DNA of 37,967 bases from Chromatiales bacterium (GTDB lineage: Bacteria; Pseudomonadota; Gammaproteobacteria; Chromatiales; Chromatiaceae), in contig JAQYVO010000111.1 in the NCBI GenBank assembly GCA_030145425.1, positions 1 to 37,967 of the forward strand, read 5' to 3'. Below, piece after piece: positions 9,794 through 16,800 of the stretch. Under the pieces are notes generated by a model, which had not been told where the DNA came from, did not search any database, and saw only the letters and a list, made by a program, of their open reading frames with translations. Each line of letters starts with the position of its first letter. Positions within the stretch are counted from its first letter, which is position 1. The position numbers and the translations under genes are program-made.

Positions 9794-9863
9794 CCTGAGA
9801 AGCGTTGCAACAGAGACCGAGGTCTCTGCCAGGCTCAGGGGGATGTACGAACAACGGCGCTTT
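9794..9863 (+). promoter_or_regulatory. ahcY: S-adenosylhomocysteine (SAH) riboswitch
   Basis: P1 is CCTGAG (9794-9799) with CTCAGG (9834-9839). The conserved core AAGCGTTGC follows P1; P2 is CAGAGACC (9811-9818) with GGTCTCTG (9821-9828); then comes the hallmark GCCAGGCTC. The closing pseudoknot pairs AAGCG (9800-9804) with CGCTT (9858-9862) in the typical AACGGCGCTT block. This is the family that activates SAH hydrolase genes when toxic SAH accumulates. The expression platform seems translational: GGTCTCT (9821-9827), the P2 3' strand, can pair alternatively with GGAGACT (9873-9879), which contains the ahcY ribosome-binding site. SAH binding would hold P2 together and free the site. An eight-T run (9865-9872) also follows the pseudoknot, so transcriptional control is not excluded. 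Confidence 0.93.
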
Positions 9864-9884
9864 GTTTTTTTTGGAGACTGAAAC

Positions 9885-11306
9885 ATGACCGCCACATCAT
9901 CAATGAACGCCGTATCACAGGAGCACCACGTAGCCGATATCTCACTTGCAGATTGGGGCCGTAAGGAACTGGCCATCGCCGAGACTGAAATGCCCGGCCT
10001 GATGGCCCTGAGGGAGAAGTACGCCGAGGAACAGCCGCTCAAGGGTGCCCGCATTGCCGGCAGCCTGCACATGACCATACAGACAGCGGCGCTGATTGAG
10101 ACACTGACCGCTTTGGGTGCCGAGGTACGCTGGGCCTCCTGCAACATCTTTTCCACCCAGGATCATGCCGCGGCGGCGATAGCCGTGAAAGAGATCCCGG
10201 TCTTCGCTTTCAAGGGAGAGAGCCTGGAGGAATACTGGAACTTCACCCATCGGATCTTCGAGTGGGCCGACGGCGGCACGCCGAACATGATCCTGGACGA
10301 TGGCGGAGACGCCACGATGCTCATCCACCTGGGTGCCAAGGCAGAAAAGGACATATCAGTGCTGGACAAGCCGACCAGTGAGGAAGAAGAGGTCCTGTAT
10401 GCAGCCATCCGATCGAGACTTGCGAAACAGCCGGGCTGGTACTCCAACATCCTCAAAAACATCCGGGGGGTCACGGAAGAGACCACCACCGGCGTCCACC
10501 GCCTGTACCAGATGCAGGAGCGCAACGATCTGCCGTTCCCGGCAATCAACGTCAACGACTCGGTAACCAAGTCCAAATTCGACAACCTGTATGGCTGCCG
10601 CGAATCCCTGGTTGACGGCATCAAGCGTGCCACCGATGTCATGATCGCCGGCAAGATCGCCCTGGTGCTCGGGTACGGAGATGTGGGCAAGGGATGCGCC
10701 CAATCCCTGCGCGGCCTGGGCGCCACTGTCTGGGTAACGGAGATCGATCCCATTTGCGCCCTACAGGCCTCGATGGAGGGCTACCGTGTCGTGAAAATGG
10801 ATGAAGCCTGCAGCCAGGCCGATATCTTCGTCACCGCAACGGGCAACTACAGTGTGATCACCCACGACCACATGGCGCAGATGAAAAACCAGTCCATCGT
10901 CTGCAACATCGGGCACTTCGACAACGAGATCGACTGTGCCAGCCTTGGCAAGTATCAGTGGGAGAACATCAAGCCCCAAGTGGATCATGTCATCTTCCCC
11001 GACGGCAAGCGCATCATCCTCCTGGCCGAGGGCCGCCTGGTAAACCTGGGTTGCGCCACGGGGCACCCCAGCTTCGTTATGTCCACCTCATTCACCAACC
11101 AGACGCTGGCCCAGATCGAGTTGTGGGCCCATGGTGAGCGGTATGAAAACCGGGTTTACACCCTGCCCAAGCACCTCGACGAAGAGGTCGCGCGGCTGCA
11201 TCTCAAGAAGATCGGTGCACAGCTGACAACCCTGACCCGGCAGCAGGCCGATTACATCAGCGTATCGGTGGACGGCCCCTACAAGGCGGAACATTACCGC
11301 TACTGA
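9885..11306 (+). CDS. ahcY: S-adenosylhomocysteine hydrolase
   Basis: A 473-residue NAD-dependent enzyme that splits SAH to adenosine and homocysteine, removing the product inhibitor of methyltransferases. The substrate domain shows [16 protein letters not shown] (53-68), and LDDGGDAT (137-144) precedes a roughly 40-residue insertion (about 151-190) typical of many bacterial and plant enzymes. Catalytic residues lie in [10 protein letters not shown] and [11 protein letters not shown] (224-234). The NAD-binding motif is GYGDVGKG (263-270), and the C-terminus ends in the usual KAEHYRY. Start: GGAG (9873-9876) lies 8 bases before the ATG. Expression is expected to rise with SAH through the riboswitch. 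metF starts 18 bases after the stop. Confidence 0.98.
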   Translation: MTATSSMNAVSQEHHVADISLADWGRKELAIAETEMPGLMALREKYAEEQPLKGARIAGSLHMTIQTAALIETLTALGAEVRWASCNIFSTQDHAAAAIAVKEIPVFAFKGESLEEYWNFTHRIFEWADGGTPNMILDDGGDATMLIHLGAKAEKDISVLDKPTSEEEEVLYAAIRSRLAKQPGWYSNILKNIRGVTEETTTGVHRLYQMQERNDLPFPAINVNDSVTKSKFDNLYGCRESLVDGIKRATDVMIAGKIALVLGYGDVGKGCAQSLRGLGATVWVTEIDPICALQASMEGYRVVKMDEACSQADIFVTATGNYSVITHDHMAQMKNQSIVCNIGHFDNEIDCASLGKYQWENIKPQVDHVIFPDGKRIILLAEGRLVNLGCATGHPSFVMSTSFTNQTLAQIELWAHGERYENRVYTLPKHLDEEVARLHLKKIGAQLTTLTRQQADYISVSVDGPYKAEHYRY

Positions 11307-11324
11307 GCACCCGGCAGTATCGAT

Positions 11325-12179
11325 ATGGAATCACAGCAGAAGTACAAACCCACCTTCAGCTTCGAGCTCTTCCCGCCCAAGACCGAGGCGGGTGTGGAGA
11401 AACTGAAGGCCACCGTACACAAACTGGCGGGGCTCAACCCCCGCTTCTTTTCCGTCACCTACGGTGCCGGGGGATCAACCCGGGACCGCACCTTGGATAC
11501 GGTGGACTGGCTGCGTTCGGAGGGGCTGGAGACGGCCCCTCATATCTCCTGCATTGGCTCCTCTCTGGATCACATCAGGGAGCTGCTGGCACACTATCAG
11601 GCAGAAGGTATCGGAAGGATCGTCGCCTTGAGGGGGGATATGCCCTCGGGGATGGGCGGTGGAGGCGATTTTCGCTATGCCAACGAACTGGTAGCCTTTA
11701 TCCGGTCCGAAACCGGAGACCACTTCCACATCGAGGTGGCGGCCTATCCGGAGTTTCACCCCCAGGCGCCGGATGCCTTGTCCGACCTGAAAAATTTCAA
11801 GCGTAAAGTCGACGCCGGCGCCAACGGGGCGATAACCCAGTATTTCTACAACCGGGACGCCTACTGCCGCTTCGTGGACAGTTGCGAACAGCTGGGTATG
11901 GACCTGCCCATCGTTCCCGGCATCATGCCTATCAACAACTACGCCCAGTTGGGGCGCTTCTCGGACAACTGCGGGGCAGAGATTCCACGCTGGATCCGCA
12001 GGCGCCTGCAAGGCTTTGCCGACGATATAGAGGGCATCCGGGCATTCGGTATCGACGTGGTCACAGAACTGTGCCAGAAGCTTCTGGAGGAGGGTGCCCC
12101 GGGACTCCACTTCTACACCATGAATCAATGGGGCCCTTCCACAAAAATATGGAACAACCTGGGCCTTACCGGGAAGTAG
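11325..12179 (+). CDS. metF: 5,10-Methylenetetrahydrofolate reductase
   Basis: A 284-residue FAD enzyme forming 5-methyltetrahydrofolate, the methyl donor for homocysteine remethylation. It has the MetF opening FSFELFPPKT (11-20) with the catalytic Glu, then FFSVTYGAGGSTRDRT, the RGDMP segment and the AYPEFHP motif, all parts of the flavin TIM barrel. Length fits the bacterial short form without a regulatory domain. It lies 18 bases after ahcY with no clear ribosome-binding site of its own, so translational coupling and joint control by the SAH riboswitch are likely. Together metK, ahcY and metF cover SAM formation, SAH removal and methyl supply; no methionine synthase gene is in the window. 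Confidence 0.96.
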   Translation: MESQQKYKPTFSFELFPPKTEAGVEKLKATVHKLAGLNPRFFSVTYGAGGSTRDRTLDTVDWLRSEGLETAPHISCIGSSLDHIRELLAHYQAEGIGRIVALRGDMPSGMGGGGDFRYANELVAFIRSETGDHFHIEVAAYPEFHPQAPDALSDLKNFKRKVDAGANGAITQYFYNRDAYCRFVDSCEQLGMDLPIVPGIMPINNYAQLGRFSDNCGAEIPRWIRRRLQGFADDIEGIRAFGIDVVTELCQKLLEEGAPGLHFYTMNQWGPSTKIWNNLGLTGK

Positions 12180-12212
12180 TATCCGTCACCGTGCACGGGA
12201 CTTGGGATTGAC

Positions 12213-12947
12213 ATGGGCCTGCCCCGGATATTCATCCAACACTCGCTCAAAACAGGTATTCTACTGGAACTCGAAGAGGCTCCCGCCCATCACCTGACCC
12301 GGGTGTTGCGGCTCGATACGGGCAGTGAGGTATCCCTGTTCAACGGAGACGGGCGGGAATACCGGTCGCGGCTTACTAGAATAGGCAGAGGTACTGCCCA
12401 GGTCGAAGTCCTCGACCGGTCCGATCCGGAACAGCCACCGCGCCTGCCCATCCACCTCGGTCTCGGCCTGTCCAAGGGGGAGCGAATGGATCTGGCGGTG
12501 CAGAAGTCGGTAGAACTCGGCGTCACCGCCATCACCCCCCTGATCACCGACCGATGCGTGGTCAGACTCCCCCCTCAGCGCATGGCAAAACGCGAGGAAC
12601 ACTGGCGTGGCATCATCTTTTCCGCCTGCGGTCAGTCCGGGCGGAACCTGATACCGAACCTGCATCCGGCCTGTTCACTGGAAGCGTGGCTCAAGACTGT
12701 GGACGGGGCGGCGGGACTGCTATTGGATCACCGCTCATCTCATACCCTTGATCAGCTGCAGGAACCACCGGCGGCCGGCCTTAGCCTGCTGGCTGGACCC
12801 GAAGGCGGCCTGTCGGACAAAGAGCGCTCAATGGCGACAGACGCAGGATTCACCGGCATTCGCCTCGGACCGAGGGTGCTGCGCACCGAGACGGCCCCGC
12901 TTGCAGCCATCGCCGCGATACAGATGTTGTGGGGGGATTTTCGTTGA
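12213..12947 (+). CDS. rsmE: 16S rRNA (uracil-1498 N3)-methyltransferase RsmE
   Basis: A 244-residue SPOUT-class methyltransferase that uses SAM to methylate U1498 of 16S rRNA in the assembled small subunit. The N-terminal PUA-like domain (about 1-70) has HHLTRVLRL. The SPOUT core shows GLGLSKGERMDLAVQKSVEL (about 83-102), LAGPEGGLSDKE, and the knot motif LGPRVLRTETAPLAA near the C-terminus. Length matches the family. It begins 33 bases after metF and consumes SAM, but rsmE often sits beside metabolic genes and regulation by SAH is only inferred. A weak hairpin follows it. Confidence 0.95.
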   Translation: MGLPRIFIQHSLKTGILLELEEAPAHHLTRVLRLDTGSEVSLFNGDGREYRSRLTRIGRGTAQVEVLDRSDPEQPPRLPIHLGLGLSKGERMDLAVQKSVELGVTAITPLITDRCVVRLPPQRMAKREEHWRGIIFSACGQSGRNLIPNLHPACSLEAWLKTVDGAAGLLLDHRSSHTLDQLQEPPAAGLSLLAGPEGGLSDKERSMATDAGFTGIRLGPRVLRTETAPLAAIAAIQMLWGDFR

Positions 12948-13075
12948 CCGAAGGCTAGTTCAGGGTCTCGACCAGGGGCCTGCTCCGGCTTGCCAAGGCC
13001 GGATAAAAGGGATTATTTTTATACACCCTCATCAATGTCAACAAAACGCATTCCCTCTGTCGGCAGCACTGATTG

Positions 13076-13184
13076 GGTCGAATTCATTCGACCACCGGCG
13101 TTTGATGGGAATGCTGAACGGGCTTTGAGGGCCTTCACAACCCTCGAAACGGGTGGCCTGGCTGTTGGCCGAATGAATTCGGCC
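13076..13184. repeat. REP-like element: two palindromes with a shared core
   Basis: GGTCGAAT-TC-ATTCGACC (13076-13093) and GGCCGAAT-GA-ATTCGGCC (13167-13184) are each 8-base perfect hairpins around the same core read in opposite directions. They bracket about 75 bases that contain a smaller GAGGG/CCCTC repeat. The layout, two inverted hairpins in a gap between convergent genes, resembles paired REP elements or a tiny non-autonomous element. No transposase is near. Confidence 0.55.
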
Positions 13185-13222
13185 CTACAACGGTAATCTA
13201 CCTACCTGACCAGGGGAACAAC

Positions 13223-13265
13223 AAAAAAACAAAGCCCCGATGGCCGGAAAAACCAACGGGGCTTT
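13223..13265 (-). terminator. Intrinsic terminator of the pil-chp chemosensory cluster
   Basis: On the minus strand AAAGCCCCG (13265-13257) pairs over nine bases with CGGGGCTTT (13239-13231), followed by G and seven T (13229-13223). It lies about 120 bases after the chpC-like stop and is the best terminator for the long minus-strand operon. On the plus strand only TTTGATG follows, so it is much weaker for rsmE. Confidence 0.85.
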
Positions 13266-13382
13266 GATGTCGCTAGGCCAGGGTCCATTCCGTGGATCTT
13301 CCATGGTTGGCCGTGTCATCCATGACCGCCTTCTCTGGCGACCAAATCATTCTGTCATAGACTTTTAGGAATTACAATCTTG

Positions 13383-13859
13383 TTAAGATGGTTGCAGAGT
13401 CTCACCCAAAGCTTGCTCCAGGCTGTCGAAATCCGGTATCCAGGCTTCCTGGCCGCCGATGCGCACCTGGCTGGCTATCATGGGCCCGAATTCGCCCGGT
13501 TCTCCAATCGGCGTGATCAGCGTTTCCATGACCCGGACCAGGTGTGGTATCGAACGCAGCAGAATACCGATAAAGGGCTTTGTGGCGTTGTCCTGGAGGC
13601 TGTAACACATGGCGATCCGGGCCCGCTGCCCCACTGAATCCACAGGCGATCCCACCAGCGCATCAAAGCAGACCACAGGCACCTGCCGTTGCCGCCAAGG
13701 CACGATGCCGAGCAGCCAATCCGGATACGATTCGGGCCCCGTTTCGGGCGGTCGATACCCGATGACCTCGCACAGGTTGTTGTTGGGAATCAGCAGCTGG
13801 CCGGTGTGCAGGGGAAGCAGCACACCCCGCACTTCCAAAGGGGATAGCTCCTTGCTCAT
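13383..13859 (-). CDS. chpC: CheW-domain protein, ChpC-like
   Basis: A 158-residue protein made essentially of one CheW-like SH3-type adaptor domain. Its core has LLIPNNNLCEVIGY (22-35) and DWLLGIVPWRQRQVPVVCFD (47-66), matching the strand pattern by which CheW proteins contact the kinase and receptor. In type IV pilus chemosensory clusters a CheW homologue downstream of chpA is called ChpC, and this gene overlaps the chpA stop by four bases, so the symbol is given by position and domain. It would tune coupling between PilJ and ChpA. It is much diverged from PilI, the other CheW protein here. The methylesterase gene chpB, which lies between chpA and chpC in Pseudomonas, is absent. Confidence 0.8.
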   Translation of the reverse strand: MSKELSPLEVRGVLLPLHTGQLLIPNNNLCEVIGYRPPETGPESYPDWLLGIVPWRQRQVPVVCFDALVGSPVDSVGQRARIAMCYSLQDNATKPFIGILLRSIPHLVRVMETLITPIGEPGEFGPMIASQVRIGGQEAWIPDFDSLEQALGETLQPS

Positions 13860-16800
13860 TCAGGCTCCCCCGCCAGCACCCCGTTGATGCTCTCCAACAA
13901 TTTCGCTTCCTGATACGGCTTTCCAAGATAGCGTTTAACCCCTATCTCCATGGCAAGCTTGCGATGCTTGTCGCCGGTACGGGAAGTGATCATTATTATC
14001 GGGATGTCCTTTAGATCAGGTGAATTCCGCATATGGCGCGCCAGTTCGAAGCCGTCCATGCGCGGCATTTCGATGTCCAAAAGCATCAGATCCGGATGAA
14101 ATTCCTGCAGCTGGGTTACCGCGTCCACGCCGTCTTTGGCGGTTACCACACGCATTCCATTGCGCTCCAGGACCCTGCCGGTGACCTTGCGGACGGTGAT
14201 GGAGTCGTCCACCACCATGATCATCTTTTCCGCAGCCAACTTGTCGACCTGGTCTGCCGCCGCGGGCACCTTGTGGGCTGCATCCATTCGCACCAGGGCG
14301 GTCACGTCCAAAATGAGGGCAACCCGACCGTCACCAAGGATGGTTCCGCCCGCTATCCAGCGAACCGTGCCAATCTGGGGCCCAACGGATCTCACCACGA
14401 TCTGGCTGTTTCCCTGGATACTGTCGATCTGCAGGGCCACGCGATGCTCACCCGCCTTGACCAGCAGCAGTGGAAACCATCTCCGCTGTTCGGAAAGACT
14501 GGGGGTATTGACGTTCAGCATACTGCCCAGGTAGCGCACCTGATAGTCATGGTCCGCATAGCTGAATTTGGCCTGGCGGCCTTCATAACAATCAAGAAGC
14601 TCATCTCTGCCGAGACGCACCACCCCCTCAATGCTGGAATGGGGAATGGCGTAGATTTCGTCACCCATCTCGACCACCAGCGCGTCGGTTATGGCAAGAG
14701 TCAGGGGCAGGCGAATGATAAAAGCCGTACCCTGGCCGGGATTGGACCTGATATCCAGGGACCCACCCAGTTGCTTGACCTCCTTGACCACGACATCCAG
14801 CCCGACACCACGGCCGGATATCTGATTGACCTCGCTCTGGGTGCTGAAACCGTGTTCCAGCACGAATTGTAGGACATCACTGTCCGGCAATTCGGCTGTC
14901 GGATCCAAAAGCCCCAGCGCGATGGCCTGCTTGCGGATGGAGGTTGCATTGAGGCCCGCCCCATCGTCCGAGAGGGTCAAAACCACATCGTTGCCTTCCC
15001 GCGTCAGATCCAGAGAGATCTGACCAACCTTATGCTTAGCCGATTTCCGGCGTGATTCCGGCGACTCAATACCGTGTGAAACAGCGTTGCGAAGTATGTG
15101 CTCCACAGGGCCGATCATGCGATCCAGGATCCCCCGATCCAGTTCACCCTCTGCCCCGCGTATGCTTAGCTCAACCTTCTTCCCAAGGGTCGTTGCGGTC
15201 TGGCGCACCACCCGCTGCAACCGGGGTACCAGCTGTGCGAATGGAACCATGCGAGTACGCAGCAGACCATCTTGCAGATCCGTTGCCACCCTTGACTGCT
15301 GCAGCAACAGGGTATCGGTTTCCTTGCGCAGATCATCGAGAAAACCGTTGATACTGGACAGGTCACTGACCGTCTCCAACAAGCCCCGGGACAGCTGCTG
15401 CATGGTGGAAAAGCGATCAAGTTCCAGGGGGTCGAAGCTGCCTTCCAGCTTGCCTTCCTGCTTGTCCCTCTCATAACGGAACAGAATCTGCGCATCTGTC
15501 TCCATCTCCAGCTGACGGAGCTGGTTCCTCAGGCGAGTCACCGTCTGTTCCAGCTCTGAGAGGTTGAATCCCAGGTTTCCGTTCTGCTGTTCCAGGCGTG
15601 CACCGTAAATGCTCATCTCTCCGGCGTCGTTCACCAGCCCGTCGAGCGCATCGGCATGTACCCGGATGATCTCCCGTTTGTTTCGACGCTGGTCACGCAC
15701 CGGCCGGGACTCTTCCTTGGCTTTAACCTGCACCTGCTGAGCTGCAGCAACCGCGGAATCCGGTGCCCGAAGGGGTGCTTCTGCAGGGGTGGGCGCCGGT
15801 TCGACTTCCACCTGCTTCTCAGGCTTCCGAATTTCCGGCGCCGGTGCTTCCTCGGCTTTGGTCACCGCGGCTTCAGGTTCTTGCTTTTCCTTCGGTTTCG
15901 GTTCCTGCCCGGTATCCCGCGTTCCGGATTTGGGCTTTCCGGCAGCTGCCGGCAAAGCCCCGGTGAGCTGTTCCAGATCTTCAAGAAGATCGTTACAGGT
16001 GCGCACCCTTGGACCTTGCTCTATGTCATCGAGCTGATCCACCAGCCGGTCTACAACCTTCCTGGACAGGGAAAACACCTCGGATGTCGGGGATGCATCA
16101 GACTGGCCGACCTCTGATAGCAGGGACTCAAAGGCATGGCTGAGCTCCCCGATGGGCATGGCACCGGCCAGGCGCGCGCCCCCCTTGAGGGTATGCAATG
16201 TCCGCTTCAATTCCGCGACCGCATCTCCCTCAGACGGATTCTGTTCCCAGTGGCCAAGAGACGTTTCCACCGAATCCAGCAGTTCCCTCGCTTCTTCCAG
16301 GAATATCTCCGTCAGCTCGGTATCGCTATCGATATCCTCGAAGACCGGCTCGGCATCCAACGCGGATGCCGGTTCAGGAACTGATTCCTCCTCCGCAGGC
16401 TGGGGAAGCGAATCCTGCCTCTGCCTGATTTCCTCAATCAGCGTCTCCCATTCGGGTAACACCCCGCCTGGGACGTTGATCACTTCCAGCACGGCCTCGA
16501 AACAGTTGCCGCTTCGCTCCATCAGCACCAGGAGATCGTCATCAGCCCGCAAGTCCACTTCGATCATGCCATTGACCAGTGATTCCAGGCAGCCGCTGAT
16601 CTCTGCGACAGGCATCACGCCGGCCATATCGGCGCTGCCATGCAAGGTATGCAGTGCGCGGGGCACGCCACTGCCTGCCATATCGCATTTCTTGGACTTC
16701 TTGCGACATCCTGCAACAAATTCCCGTAGCGCATTTACATGATTGCGTGTCTCGGCGCCGAATATTTCGAACAGCTCAGGTTCCAGAACGATCGGCGGCG

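Larger units (their letters stand above)
12948..13382. other. 435-base convergent gap: hairpins and repeats, no gene
   Basis: This stretch separates rsmE from the chemosensory cluster. It contains a weak hairpin after rsmE (TCCGGC 12984-12989, GCCGGA 12998-13003, with T-rich sequence 12 bases later), a pair of palindromes at 13076-13184, and a strong minus-strand terminator at 13223-13265. The short open frames in it lack ribosome-binding sites and resemble no protein I know. Confidence 0.6.
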
